Positions 44,204-51,790 of a stretch of 51,790 bases of DNA are shown one piece after another (the first letter of the stretch is position 1; each line of letters begins with the position of its first letter). The notes beneath the pieces are model-generated. The model saw only the letters and a list, made by a program, of their open reading frames with translations. It had not been told where the DNA came from and ran no database searches. The stretch covers positions 1 to 51,790 of the forward strand of contig NZ_MOWM01000040.1 of the NCBI RefSeq assembly GCF_016082275.1, in the 5' to 3' direction. This stretch comes from Variovorax sp. E3. GTDB lineage: Bacteria; Pseudomonadota; Gammaproteobacteria; Burkholderiales; Burkholderiaceae_C. The translations under genes were made by a program, and so were the position numbers.

Positions 44204-45703
44204 CTACGAAGCCGCCGGCGCCACCGTCCCGAGCGCACCCAGCGGGCCGGGCTCCCCGGTGGCGGCCAGCGGCAGCCGCACCGTCACCCGCAGCCCCGGG
44301 CCCATGCCCGTGTCGTCCAGCGCGATGGAGCCGCCGTGCACGTCGATCACCGAGCGCACGATGGCCAGCCCCAGGCCGCTGCCGGTCTGCGTCTGGTCGG
44401 GGTCGCGAAAGAAGCGGTCGAACACGCGCTCGCGCAGCGCCGGCATGATGCCCGGCCCCTGGTCGGCCACCGTCAGCACGGCCTCGTCGCCCACGCGCTG
44501 GATGCCCACGCTCACGGTCGCTCCCACGGGGCTGTACTTGGTGGCGTTGTCGATCAGGTTGTCGATCATCGAGACCAGGCTGTCGCGGTCGCCCGCGATC
44601 TCCACGGGCTCGTCGGCCACCAGCTCGATCTCGACCTCGCGCACGTGCGCCAGCGCCGACAGCGCGGCCAGCCGCTCCTGCAGCAGGTCGTCCAGCCGCA
44701 GCGGGCCGGGCGCCGATGTCTGCGCGTGGCTGCGCATCAGCCGCAGCAGCTGGCCCACCAGCCGCTCGGCGCGCACGTTGCTGCTGAGCACCCGCGCGAA
44801 CAGCTCGTGCTGGCGCTCGGTGGGAATGTGCTGCGTGAGCAGCGACTGCAGCGCCTCGACGTTCACGCGCATGGCGGCGATGGGCGTGCGCAGCTCGTGC
44901 GCCGCGTCGGCAATGAAGCTCTGCTCGCGCGCGATGCTCGCGCGCAGCCGGTCCATCAGGGCGTTGAAGTTGTGCACCAGCGGCAGCAGCTCGTCGTGGC
45001 GCGGCAGCTGGGTGACGGGCGCCAGGTCGTGCGGGCCGCGCGAGGCGATTTCGCGCGCCACCTTGCGCCACGGCCGCAGCGCCAGCCGGATCGACAGCCA
45101 CGCGGGAAACAGCAGAAAGGGCACGCTGACGATCAGCGGCAGGATGTAGTAGCCGCGCGACTGGAAGGTGAGCCAGATCTGCACGCCGCCGGGCGTGATC
45201 AGCGTCACGCGCGTCTTGCCCGTGGGCGATTCGATGGTGCGGGCGCGCCAGCTCTTGCCGTCGGCTTCGACCGTCTCGCCGATGTCGGGGCGCGAGTTCA
45301 CGATGCCCGAGGGCACGCCGTCGGAGCGATAGATTTCGCGGCCGTTCTGCCACACGATGACGCTGGGCGACAGCGAGGCGTCGTTGCCGTTGCCCAAGGC
45401 ATTGCGCAGCCCCAGGTCCAGGGCGCGCAGGCTTTCGTACTGCTTGGCGGGCTGGTCGGTCATGTTGCGCGCCACGGTGAGCATGGCGCGGTGCGAGGCG
45501 TCCAGCGTGGACAGGTCGTCGAACATCGCGGAGCCCAGCAGCAGGGCCACCGCCACGCTCCACAGCAGCGTCATCATCGCGATCTGCGCGAACATGAGGC
45601 GGCGCACCAGCGACGGCCGCCGCAGGCGCCCCCACAGGTTGCGCATCAGCCGGCCCGGCGCTTGCGCAAGCGATGCGCCGAACCCGCGCGGCATGGGGGT
45701 CAC
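44204..45703 (-). CDS. Sensor histidine kinase
   Basis: A 499-residue membrane histidine kinase of the QseC/TctE type. The first transmembrane segment is around residue 35-55 (LMFAQIAMMTLLWSVAVALL), with a periplasmic sensor of about 130 residues and a second segment near 180-200 (YYILPLIVSVPFLLFPAWLS). It continues with a HAMP-like linker, the phospho-acceptor His in DAAHELRTPIAAM near residue 268, and ATP-binding motifs N (NLIDNATKYSP), G1 (DQGPGIMPALRERVF) and G2 (GSGLGLAI). The GTG at 45703 overlaps the response-regulator stop (GTGA) and has GGAG five bases upstream; ATG 45694 is the alternative. Confidence 0.93.
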   Translation of the reverse strand: MTPMPRGFGASLAQAPGRLMRNLWGRLRRPSLVRRLMFAQIAMMTLLWSVAVALLLGSAMFDDLSTLDASHRAMLTVARNMTDQPAKQYESLRALDLGLRNALGNGNDASLSPSVIVWQNGREIYRSDGVPSGIVNSRPDIGETVEADGKSWRARTIESPTGKTRVTLITPGGVQIWLTFQSRGYYILPLIVSVPFLLFPAWLSIRLALRPWRKVAREIASRGPHDLAPVTQLPRHDELLPLVHNFNALMDRLRASIAREQSFIADAAHELRTPIAAMRVNVEALQSLLTQHIPTERQHELFARVLSSNVRAERLVGQLLRLMRSHAQTSAPGPLRLDDLLQERLAALSALAHVREVEIELVADEPVEIAGDRDSLVSMIDNLIDNATKYSPVGATVSVGIQRVGDEAVLTVADQGPGIMPALRERVFDRFFRDPDQTQTGSGLGLAIVRSVIDVHGGSIALDDTGMGPGLRVTVRLPLAATGEPGPLGALGTVAPAAS

Positions 45704-46389
45704 GCCTGCTCCAGCGGTTGCTGCGCGGTCAGGTAGATCACGTAGCCGATGCCGCGCACGGTGCGGATGTAGCCGTCGCCGATCTTGCGGCGCAGGTTGG
45801 AGATGTGCACGTCGAGCACGTTGCTGCCCGGGCTCTGGCCGGGCAAGCCCGCCAGCGCCAGCTGCTCGAGCATGCGGCGCGCGACCACGCGGTCGGCGCG
45901 CTTGACCAGCAGCGTGAGCAGCTTGAACTCGCTGCGCGAGAGCGCCACCGATTCGCCGTTCACGCGCACGCGCTGGGTCGGCTCGTGCAGCCACAGGCCG
46001 CGCACCTCGAAGGTGGCGCCGTCGCCGCCGTAGCTGCGCCGCGTGAGGGCGCGCACGCGCGAAATCAGCTCGGCCAGCACGAAGGGCTTGACCAGGTAGT
46101 CGTCGGCGCCGTTGTCCAGGCCCAGCAACCGGTCGTGCAGGCCGTCGCGCGCGCTCAGGATGAGCACGGGCAGGCGCGCGCCCGCGCGGCGCAGGTGCTC
46201 GAGCACGGCCAGGCCGTCGCCGTCGGGCAGGCCGAGGTCGAGCAGCAGCAGGTCGCACCCGTCTTCGTCGAGGATGCGCAGCGCCTCTGCGATGCGGCGC
46301 ACCCACACCACGTCCATGCCCTGGGTCTGCAGGGCGACGCGAATGCCGGTGGCCAGATCGAAGTCGTCTTCGGCCAGGAGGATCTTCAT
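45700..46389 (-). CDS. OmpR-family response regulator
   Basis: A 229-residue response regulator with a receiver (acidic pair in LLAEDDFDLATG, phospho-Asp in LLLLDLGLPDGDGLAV near residue 51, Lys in DYLVKPFVLAEL) and a winged-helix DNA-binding domain (LSRSEFKLLTLLVKRADRVV, VLDVHISNLRRKIGDGYIRT, GIGYVIYL). It is of the QseB/TctD class and forms an operon with the kinase gene, overlapping it by 4 bases. It is divergent from the small secreted protein gene at 46534; the 144-base gap between them is the obvious place for its binding site. Confidence 0.95.
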   Translation of the reverse strand: MKILLAEDDFDLATGIRVALQTQGMDVVWVRRIAEALRILDEDGCDLLLLDLGLPDGDGLAVLEHLRRAGARLPVLILSARDGLHDRLLGLDNGADDYLVKPFVLAELISRVRALTRRSYGGDGATFEVRGLWLHEPTQRVRVNGESVALSRSEFKLLTLLVKRADRVVARRMLEQLALAGLPGQSPGSNVLDVHISNLRRKIGDGYIRTVRGIGYVIYLTAQQPLEQA

Positions 46390-46533
46390 GGTCGGCAATC
46401 TAACCGGCGAAGCTGAAGAAATCCCAAAGAAAGCGAGGCCGGCGCTGCCCGCGGGCTGCCGAATTTTCAGCAGACCTTCATTCAGGCGTATCAGGATGCG
46501 GGGTGTTCGTCCATCAGACTGAAGAAAGACACC

Positions 46534-46881
46534 ATGCATTCCAGGTTCGCCGTCGCCGCCGCGATGCTCCTTCTGCCCCTGGCGGCGCTGGAGGCGAGCG
46601 CCCATCGCCCCGATCCGCTTCCCGAGGAGTTCAGGCCCTCGCGGCCGGTGTACAGCGTCGAGCGCCTGGAGCGCATCGACCTGCACAGGGACGGCCCGGG
46701 CACCGGATGGCGCCCCGGAACGGGGTGGGGCACCGGCTGGGGCATCGACCCGCGCGGCGGCCGCCGCTACAGCCACGAGCGCTACAGCGAGCCCGCCCGC
46801 TACCGCCGCAACGCGGACAGCGACGGCGACGGCGTGCCCGACCGCCGCGACCGGCGCCCCCACAACCCCTACCGCCAATGA
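46534..46881 (+). CDS. Small secreted protein with a calcium-binding-type motif
   Basis: A 115-residue protein with a signal peptide (MHSRFAVAAAMLLLPLAALE, cleavage after ASA). The mature part is rich in Arg, Pro, Gly and Tyr, includes a short repeat (GTGWRPGTGWGTGWG), and ends with DSDGDGVPDRRDRRPHNPYR. The D-x-D-x-D-G-V-x-D pattern is the EF-hand/thrombospondin type-3 calcium loop. It is divergent from the two-component pair at 46389 and is a plausible target of that system. No family is recognised beyond the loop. Confidence 0.75.
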   Translation: MHSRFAVAAAMLLLPLAALEASAHRPDPLPEEFRPSRPVYSVERLERIDLHRDGPGTGWRPGTGWGTGWGIDPRGGRRYSHERYSEPARYRRNADSDGDGVPDRRDRRPHNPYRQ

Positions 46882-46900
46882 GCGCCGGCCCGCACACGCC

Positions 46901-47797
46901 ATGAGCCTCTTCGAAGCACGCCTGCATGCCGGCCACTTCCGCTCGCTGGAAGCCCGGTCCACGTTGCTGGATTCGTACGCCCGCGTGCTCGCGCGCTGGC
47001 CGGTGCCGTATGAAAGCCGGTATGTCGAAACGCGCTACGGCCGCGCGCACGTGCTGGCGTCGGGCCCGGCCTACGCGCCGCCGGTGCTGCTGCTGCACGG
47101 CGGCGGGGGCAACGCCACCACCTGGATCCACAACATCGAGCGGCTCGCGGGTTCGCTGCAGGTCTACGCGGTCGACATCATCGGCGACGCGGGCCGCACC
47201 GAAGGGCGCCGGCCCGCGTCGGAGGATGCGTACTGCAACTGGCTCGAGGACGTGCTGATCGGCATCGGCCGGCCGAAGCTGGGGCTGTGCGGCAGCTCCT
47301 TTGGCGCGTGGCTCGCGGCGGCGTACCTGCGCCAGACCTCGCGCCGCGTGTCGCGGCTCGCGCTGCTGGCGCCGCCCAACCTCGAGTCGATGCGCGTGAG
47401 CTTCATGGCGCGCGCCGGGCTGGCCGTGACCTTTCCGAGCGAGCGGATGGTGCGCGCGTTCCAGGCGATGGTGTCGTCGCCGCTGGCGCCCGAGCCGCCG
47501 CCCTGGGCCATGGACGACCTGCTGGTGCGCTGGCGCTGCCAGCGCGGCCATCCCCGTCCGCCGGGCCGCATGAGCGACGCCGACCTGCGCGTGCTGCCCA
47601 AGCAGACGCTGCTGATGCTGGGCGAGGACGAGGCGCTGTACGACCCCTTGCGCGCCTTCGCCCGCGTGCAGGCCCTGGCGCCGCATGTGCGCGTCGAGCT
47701 GCTGCCCGGCGCGGGCCACGCGATTGCCTACGACCAGGCCGCGAAAGTGGACGACGCGCTGGTCGAATTCTTCCGGCGCGACGGCTGGACGCTGTAG
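46901..47797 (+). CDS. Alpha/beta hydrolase
   Basis: A 298-residue alpha/beta hydrolase. Motifs are PVLLLHGGGGNATTW (oxyanion region), the nucleophile elbow LGLCGSSFGAWLAAAYL (G-S-S-F-G rather than G-H-S-x-G), a possible Asp in LMLGEDEALYDP, and the final His in LPGAGHAIAYDQ. It starts 19 bases after the small secreted protein gene and may be co-transcribed with it. The substrate is unknown. The segment PWAMDDLLVRWRCQRGHPRP in the cap region is unusually Arg-rich. Confidence 0.85.
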   Translation: MSLFEARLHAGHFRSLEARSTLLDSYARVLARWPVPYESRYVETRYGRAHVLASGPAYAPPVLLLHGGGGNATTWIHNIERLAGSLQVYAVDIIGDAGRTEGRRPASEDAYCNWLEDVLIGIGRPKLGLCGSSFGAWLAAAYLRQTSRRVSRLALLAPPNLESMRVSFMARAGLAVTFPSERMVRAFQAMVSSPLAPEPPPWAMDDLLVRWRCQRGHPRPPGRMSDADLRVLPKQTLLMLGEDEALYDPLRAFARVQALAPHVRVELLPGAGHAIAYDQAAKVDDALVEFFRRDGWTL

Positions 47798-47817
47798 CGC
47801 GCCGTGCGGCGGCAGGG

Positions 47818-48657
47818 TCAGCGCGCCGTCAGCGGCTCCAGCCCGGTCTTCGCGATGGCGGGCGCGGCGGCCGGCGAGTTCAGGTAGCGAATCAGCTGCC
47901 GCGCGGCATCGGGTTGCTTCGACGCGGTGGCGATGCCGGCCGAGAACACCGTCACGCGCTGCACCTCGGCGGGCAGCGGGCCGATGTAGTCGATGCCCGC
48001 GATCGGCAGCAGCTCGCTCACCTGCTGCAGGCCCAGCGCCGCGTCGCCGCGGGCCACGACGGTGCCCACGCGCTCGCTGAGGATGCGCTTGCTCCTGGGC
48101 TTGACCTGGTCCTCGATGCCCAGCTTCTTGAGCAGCTCGGTCTCGTAGTAGGTGCCGCTCGCGCTGGCCGAGTAGGCGATCGACGGCGCGGCCAGCAGCG
48201 TGCGCTTGAGCGCATCGACCGTGGAAATGTCGGGCTTGGGCGCGCCCTTGCGCACCGCGAAGCCGATGGCCGAGCGCACCAGGTCGACCTGGCTGCCCGG
48301 CACCACCTTGCCCTGCGCCACCAGCGCGTCGAGCGCCGGGCGCGCCAGGATCACCACGTCGGCCGGCTCGTTGCGCGCCAGGCGGCTAGGGATCGAATCG
48401 TCGGCGTTGCCCATCGAGGCGCCGTAGGCCGTCTTCACGCTGCGGCCACTGCTGCGCTCGAATGCGGGGCGCAGGTCGTTGTAGGCGGCGGTGAAGCCGC
48501 CCGAGGTCATGACGTGGATGTCGCCGGTGGCCGCGGGCGGCTGCGTGCCGCCGAGGCCGCCGCAGCCGGCCAGCGCAAGGGCCGCGAGCAGGGGGAGCGC
48601 GGCGCGCCGGGTGAGTCCGCTGAGTCGGGTGGAGGAAAAAAGAAGGGGCTTCGTCAC
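47818..48657 (-). CDS. ModA-like substrate-binding lipoprotein
   Basis: A 279-residue binding protein of the molybdate/tungstate ModA type. The GTG start (GGAG five bases upstream) gives a signal ending in a lipobox (LAALALAGC). The ligand-binding pattern includes [40 protein letters not shown] and [16 protein letters not shown]. No modB/modC genes are adjacent, so it is an orphan receptor. Related orphan proteins in this order bind oxyanions or organic ligands, so the molybdate specificity is uncertain. Confidence 0.82.
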   Translation of the reverse strand: MTKPLLFSSTRLSGLTRRAALPLLAALALAGCGGLGGTQPPAATGDIHVMTSGGFTAAYNDLRPAFERSSGRSVKTAYGASMGNADDSIPSRLARNEPADVVILARPALDALVAQGKVVPGSQVDLVRSAIGFAVRKGAPKPDISTVDALKRTLLAAPSIAYSASASGTYYETELLKKLGIEDQVKPRSKRILSERVGTVVARGDAALGLQQVSELLPIAGIDYIGPLPAEVQRVTVFSAGIATASKQPDAARQLIRYLNSPAAAPAIAKTGLEPLTAR

Positions 48658-48756
48658 GATGTCTCCAGAGGGAAGGGCGCGGCGAACCGGGTGTCGCCTG
48701 CCGTTGCCATCGTAGAAGCCGGGGCTGTCATTCCGCTCTCAGCGCAGCAGGGGTAT

Positions 48757-48954
48757 TCACCGAGGCGGGGTCGGCTTGCCATCGGAAGCGGGGGGCGAGG
48801 GGGGCAGGCGCCCGCGCTTGGCCAGCCCTTCGCGCAGCAGGAACTCGACCTGCGCGTTCGCGCTTCGCAGCTCCTGCGCCGCCAGGCGTTCGATCTCGGC
48901 CCACAGGGCCGGGTCGATGCGCAGGGGGTAGGATTTTTTTCCGGGACTGGCCAT
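48757..48954 (-). CDS. Ribbon-helix-helix (Arc-like) DNA-binding protein
   Basis: A 65-residue protein with the ribbon-helix-helix pattern [20 protein letters not shown] followed by a second helix ([20 protein letters not shown]) and a Pro-rich tail. Strand residues S-Y-P-L-R-I should contact DNA. It begins 16 bases after the SPFH gene on the same strand. The pair recurs in proteobacteria, and the small protein is probably an autorepressor of the operon, acting at the palindrome at 49882-49897. That last step is inference. Confidence 0.85.
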   Translation of the reverse strand: MASPGKKSYPLRIDPALWAEIERLAAQELRSANAQVEFLLREGLAKRGRLPPSPPASDGKPTPPR

Positions 48955-48970
48955 CGAGGGGAGAGGGGAA

Positions 48971-49867
48971 TCAGGTGTACAGCGTACCCGTGTTGACGAC
49001 CGGTTGCGTCTCGCGGTCGGAGCACAGCACCACCAGCAGGTTCGACACCATCGAGGCCTTGCGCTCGTCGTCGAGCACAACGAGGTTGCGCTCCGACAGG
49101 CCGCGCAATGCCGCCTCGACCATGCCGACCGCGCCCGCCACGATCTGGTGCCGCGCGCTCACGATGGCCACCGCCTGCTGGCGGCGCAGCATCACCTGCG
49201 CGATCTCGGGGGCATAGGCCAGGTGCGTGAGCTTGGCGTCGAGCACTTCGACGCCGGCGCTGGCAAAGCGCTGGTTGAGCTCGGCCTTGAGCGCGTCGGC
49301 CACCGTGTCGAGCCCGGCGCGCAGCGTGGTCTCTTCGGTCGGCAGGTCGTCGCCGCTGTCGTAGGCGTAGAGCGTGGCCAGGTGGCGGATGGCGGCCTCG
49401 GCCTGGATGGCGACGAACTTGTTGTAGTCGTCGATCTCGAACACGGCCTGCGCCGTGTCGTGCACCCTCCACACCACGGCCGCGCCGATTTCCACCGGAT
49501 TGCCGCGCTTGTCGTTCACCTTCAGCGCGGGCGTGTTGAGGTTGCGCGCGCGCAGCGAGATCTTCTGGCCGCTTTGCAGCGGGTTGGTCCAGCGCAGGCC
49601 CTCGCTGCGGTCGGTGCCCTGGTACTCGCCGAACAGCGTGAGGATGATGCCCTCGTTGGGCTGCAGCATGTACAGGCCCGGCACCAGCACCAGCGCCACC
49701 ACGATGAGCAGCACGCTCACCGGCAGCGGCGTCCAGCGCTGCACGATGGCGGCCGTGCCGAACGCGATCAGCAGCAGCACCGCGGCCACGATGCCGTAGC
49801 CGTTGAAGGAGCGGTACGAGCGCTCCTTGCGGACCGAGCGGGGTGGAGTGAGGGTCTTCTCGTTCAT
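48971..49867 (-). CDS. SPFH/slipin-domain membrane protein
   Basis: A 298-residue protein of the stomatin/prohibitin/flotillin/HflK-C family, which forms membrane-bound scaffold assemblies. Two hydrophobic segments are near residues 25-45 ([18 protein letters not shown]) and 50-70 ([20 protein letters not shown]). The SPFH core follows ([47 protein letters not shown]) and then a helical coiled region ([20 protein letters not shown]). The start at 49867 has GGAGG seven bases upstream. A palindrome sits between that ribosome-binding site and the promoter region. Confidence 0.92.
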   Translation of the reverse strand: MNEKTLTPPRSVRKERSYRSFNGYGIVAAVLLLIAFGTAAIVQRWTPLPVSVLLIVVALVLVPGLYMLQPNEGIILTLFGEYQGTDRSEGLRWTNPLQSGQKISLRARNLNTPALKVNDKRGNPVEIGAAVVWRVHDTAQAVFEIDDYNKFVAIQAEAAIRHLATLYAYDSGDDLPTEETTLRAGLDTVADALKAELNQRFASAGVEVLDAKLTHLAYAPEIAQVMLRRQQAVAIVSARHQIVAGAVGMVEAALRGLSERNLVVLDDERKASMVSNLLVVLCSDRETQPVVNTGTLYT

Positions 49868-49881
49868 GGATGCCTCCGGTA

Positions 49882-49897
49882 AAAGTGATATCACTTT
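49882..49897. promoter_or_regulatory. 16-bp perfect palindrome, candidate RHH operator
   Basis: AAAGTGATATCACTTT is a perfect inverted repeat 15-30 bases upstream of the SPFH ATG. It lies in an AT-rich patch. Because the downstream operon encodes a ribbon-helix-helix protein, this is the natural autoregulatory site. Confidence 0.7.
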
Positions 49898-49911
49898 AAT
49901 ATCTTTTCTGA

Positions 49912-49935
49912 AGGCGCTCAAGTAGGCGCTCAAGT
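49912..49935. repeat. Tandem 12-bp direct repeat
   Basis: AGGCGCTCAAGT occurs twice in perfect tandem (49912-49923 and 49924-49935), immediately followed by a T-run. It lies upstream of the SPFH operon promoter region and could be a binding site array or simple slippage. Confidence 0.8.
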
Positions 49936-49955
49936 TTTTTTGAAAGCGCGATGCC

Positions 49956-49990
49956 GGTAAAGCCCGCCTGCTTTACCCCCGGTTAACCGG
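49956..49990. repeat. Hairpin and palindrome in the divergent promoter region
   Basis: GGTAAAGC (49956-49963) and GCTTTACC (49970-49977) form an 8-bp stem with a 6-base loop. A perfect 12-bp palindrome CCGGTTAACCGG follows at 49979-49990. Neither is followed by a T-run, so these look like regulator sites between the SPFH operon and the Spy-like gene rather than terminators. Confidence 0.6.
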
Positions 49991-50017
49991 CGCGCAACGC
50001 GCTGGACAGCCGAGGCT

Positions 50018-50066
50018 CCTGAAATGCAGCCTGGCCCTTCTCGGGCCGGCTCCAAAGGATTTCAGG
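50018..50066 (+). promoter_or_regulatory. 5' UTR hairpin enclosing the ribosome-binding site
   Basis: CCTGAAAT (50018-50025) pairs with ATTTCAGG (50059-50066), which directly touches the ATG at 50067. Inside it a second stem, AGCC[T]GGCCC with GGGCCGGCT and loop TTCTC, is present. The Shine-Dalgarno AAAGGA lies in the outer 3' side, so the folded leader should hide it. This suggests control of translation by temperature, a protein or a small RNA. Confidence 0.6.
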
Positions 50067-50561
50067 ATGACGATCAAACAACCCCTGCGGAAGTTCGCGC
50101 TCGCCGCCACGCTGATTGCCGTGAGCGGCTACAGCTTCGCGCAGTTCGGCGGCGGCGGTGGTGGCGGCATGGGCGGTGGCGGCCGGCGCGGCGCGCGCGC
50201 CGACAGCTCGGCGAGCCCGCGCACGGGCGACAGCCTCTCTACCCCGGCCACGGCGGCGGGCAAGATCCGCGACAAGCTCTACGACCTGCGCCTGCAACTC
50301 ATGATCACGCCCGAGCAGTCGCCGCAGTGGGACCGCTTCTCCGATGCGGTGTGGGACATGGCGGGCCGCGCCGGCATGACCGCCGCCGCACCGGGCGACG
50401 ACCAGACGGCCGTGCAGTTCGCGCAGTCGCGCGCCACGCAGGCACAAGACCGGGCACGGCGCGCGCAGGCCGTGAGCGACGCGCTGTCGACGCTCTACGA
50501 CGCGCTGTCGCCCGAGCAGCGGCACGTGGCCGACCAGAACCTGCCCGCCGTCATTCCCTGA
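50067..50561 (+). CDS. Spy/CpxP-like periplasmic protein
   Basis: A 164-residue exported protein. A signal peptide (LRKFALAATLIAVSGYSFA) is followed by a Gly-rich stretch (GGGGGGGMGGGG) and then an alpha-helical domain with two LTxxQ-like motifs: LMITPEQSPQWDRFSDAVWD near residue 85 and LSPEQRHVAD near 150. This is the Spy/CpxP layout, a periplasmic chaperone/stress family. A helix with QSRATQAQDRARRAQAVSDA links the two. Expression may be set by the leader hairpin at 50018-50066. Confidence 0.8.
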   Translation: MTIKQPLRKFALAATLIAVSGYSFAQFGGGGGGGMGGGGRRGARADSSASPRTGDSLSTPATAAGKIRDKLYDLRLQLMITPEQSPQWDRFSDAVWDMAGRAGMTAAAPGDDQTAVQFAQSRATQAQDRARRAQAVSDALSTLYDALSPEQRHVADQNLPAVIP

Positions 50562-50576
50562 CGCGGGGCGCAGGCG

Positions 50577-51347
50577 TCACGCGCCCAGGTCGAAGCAGCA
50601 GCCCGCGTAGTAGGGCTTGTCGCCGCCATCGACAAAGGGCACCTCGATCGGCTTGCCCTCGTTGCGCCAGGTGTCGCGCTTCTTGTAGCCTGAGCGCGCC
50701 AACTCGGCCATCAGCTCGTCGTGGTGCTCGATGCGGTAGGGGCACACGGCCACGCCGATGCTGTTGAGCGTGTAGATCGTGCGCTCCGGGTGCACGGCCG
50801 TGGTGTTCAGGATGATGCGCCTGGGCTTCACTGCAAGCGACGAAAGAATCGCGTCGATGCGCACCGGCAGGTACTGCAGGCTGCCCGAGGCATACAGCAG
50901 GTCGCAGCCGCTCGCGTCGCGGTAGTCGGTGCTGAAGTCGAGCTGCGCGGTGGCCTCGCGTTGCACCGCCAGCGCGCGCCCGCTTTCGACCACGCCGGGT
51001 ACGTCGCACACGGTCCAGTGCAGGCTGCCCGGGTAGCTCAGCACGCGGCGAAACGCGTAGTACTTGATGCCGATGTGCCCGCCCAGGTCGAACACCCGCG
51101 TGAGGCCCGCATCGATCGAGCGCCCGAGCCAGAACAGCGCCGGGTAATCGTAGAAATAGATCTGCGGGCTGTAGAGCTTGGCCGCTTCCGCGTTGTCGTA
51201 GCCCACGGCCTTGCTGGGCGGCGCGCCGGCCTCGGCCGCGGCAAAGCTCTCGAACGAACCCATGAAGAGGTTCTCGTCCTGGTTGCTCAGGAACTTGCGC
51301 TTGTAGGCGCTTTCGCGGGGCGGGAACTGCAGAAGGCTTGACAGCAT
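50577..51347 (-). CDS. Putative methyltransferase (TIGR04325-type)
   Basis: A 256-residue protein resembling the TIGR04325 putative methyltransferase family. The SAM-binding-like motif RVFDLGGHIGIKYYAFRR is near residue 80-97. A second strand is LLYASGSLQYLP near 150, and the C-terminus contains KKRDTWRNEG and PYYAGCCFD. The start at 51347 (MLSSLLQFPPRESAYKRKFL) has GGAG six bases upstream. It is convergent with the Spy-like gene (15-base gap). The substrate is unknown; such genes often lie near cell-surface or secondary-metabolite functions. Confidence 0.82.
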   Translation of the reverse strand: MLSSLLQFPPRESAYKRKFLSNQDENLFMGSFESFAAAEAGAPPSKAVGYDNAEAAKLYSPQIYFYDYPALFWLGRSIDAGLTRVFDLGGHIGIKYYAFRRVLSYPGSLHWTVCDVPGVVESGRALAVQREATAQLDFSTDYRDASGCDLLYASGSLQYLPVRIDAILSSLAVKPRRIILNTTAVHPERTIYTLNSIGVAVCPYRIEHHDELMAELARSGYKKRDTWRNEGKPIEVPFVDGGDKPYYAGCCFDLGA

Positions 51348-51463
51348 TTTTGGCTCCGGTGGCCACTTGATTCTGATTGCTACCAAAGCATTCAAGACCT
51401 AAAACCCTGTGCGGTGGGGGCGGTTACCCCCCGTGGGTTACCTACCGTGCGCGCCCGAAGTGT

Positions 51464-51790
51464 TCACACCAGCTGCCCGCTCGCCAGCGCCGCGGCCGCC
51501 GCCCGCGTCTCCACCCCCAGCTTCTCGAAGATGTGCTCCAGGTGCTTGTTCACCGTGCGCGGGCTGGTGCCCAGGATCTCGCCGATGTCGCGGTTGGTCT
51601 TGCCCTTGGCGAGCCACGACAGCACCTCGGTCTCGCGCGGCGTGAGCGCGGCTTCGGCCAGCCGCGCGGCCGGGCCCTCGCGCTGCATCGCGAACAGCAG
51701 CATGGTCTCGCCGAGCGCCGCCGCGCCCAGGTTGCGCACCGACAGCCGCATGCCCGTGGCCGTGCCGATGGCCACGGCCGCGCCCGCCGC
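51464..51790 (-). CDS. LuxR-type transcriptional regulator, C-terminal part
   Basis: The visible 109 residues hold the C-terminal GerE/LuxR helix-turn-helix: LTPRETEVLSWLAKGKTNRD, IGEILGTSPRTVNKHLEHIF, EKLGVETRAAAAALAS. The 5' part, with any receiver or sensor domain, lies beyond the window's right edge; the frame is open to the last base. It reads toward the methyltransferase gene with a 116-base gap that contains GT-rich sequence and no clear terminator. Confidence 0.9.
   Translation of the reverse strand, partial: AAGAAVAIGTATGMRLSVRNLGAAALGETMLLFAMQREGPAARLAEAALTPRETEVLSWLAKGKTNRDIGEILGTSPRTVNKHLEHIFEKLGVETRAAAAALASGQLV

Noticed and set aside
44204..46306. A 700-residue minus-strand protein including the kinase
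   Set aside because: The upstream 200 residues are out-of-frame translation of the response regulator; the kinase starts at 45703.

Overview
The window is GC-rich and tightly packed. Its gene content is typical of Burkholderiales: Bug-type (TctC) solute receptors, a Gram-negative 16-strand-type porin, a VanB-type reductase, DnaE2/ImuB, and a Spy-like periplasmic protein. Together these suggest a Comamonadaceae bacterium, most plausibly Variovorax or a close relative; the genus is an inference. The strand shown ends inside imuB on the left and inside a LuxR-type regulator on the right.

Left part (1-16 kb): the end of an imuB-dnaE2 SOS mutagenesis cassette is followed by a protein with a PD-(D/E)XK-like motif. 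Two strong LexA boxes (7203-7218 and 10341-10356) head minus-strand units not usually listed in SOS regulons. One is a 73-aa protein + thpR + an APH-type phosphotransferase. The other is a pair of small paralogues of an unnamed family, with a third, diverged copy at 15.7 kb. Between and after them lie an SGNH esterase, a LysR regulator, tRNA-Gly(CCC), an acidic small protein with an antisense-overlapping partner, chrA, two small SH3/KOW-like paralogues, and a lipoprotein hydrolase. A 0.5-kb non-coding stretch is bounded by two outward-facing terminators and may encode a structured RNA.

Middle (16-22 kb): a ferritin-like protein is divergent from alaS, which is followed by a panE-like ketopantoate reductase and dadA. 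A co-oriented block of seventeen genes (22.4-39.5 kb) then looks like one catabolic island for an aromatic acid. It holds two Bug receptors, two SDRs, a cupin, an alpha/beta hydrolase, an IclR regulator, a ThDP enzyme, an aspartate-dehydrogenase-like protein, an aldehyde dehydrogenase and a VOC extradiol-type dioxygenase. It also holds a flavin monooxygenase, a tiny HTH protein, a Rieske oxygenase with its VanB-type reductase, a porin and an MFS importer. The parts suggest uptake, ring hydroxylation, ring cleavage and side-chain decarboxylation/oxidation, but the substrate cannot be read from the sequence.

Right part (40-51.8 kb): an M1 aminopeptidase lipoprotein, a small lipoprotein, a periplasmic-binding-type protein, a lone receiver, an OmpR/HK two-component pair divergent from a small secreted protein, an alpha/beta hydrolase and a ModA-like lipoprotein. 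These are followed by an SPFH + ribbon-helix-helix operon with a 16-bp palindromic operator candidate, a Spy-like protein whose ribosome-binding site lies inside a hairpin, a TIGR04325-type methyltransferase, and the LuxR-type regulator.

A caution applies to the whole window. At least nine reading frames, including that of essential alaS, are broken by single missing bases, mostly contractions of short homopolymers. They are best read as consensus errors, so the broken genes are annotated here as genes rather than pseudogenes.
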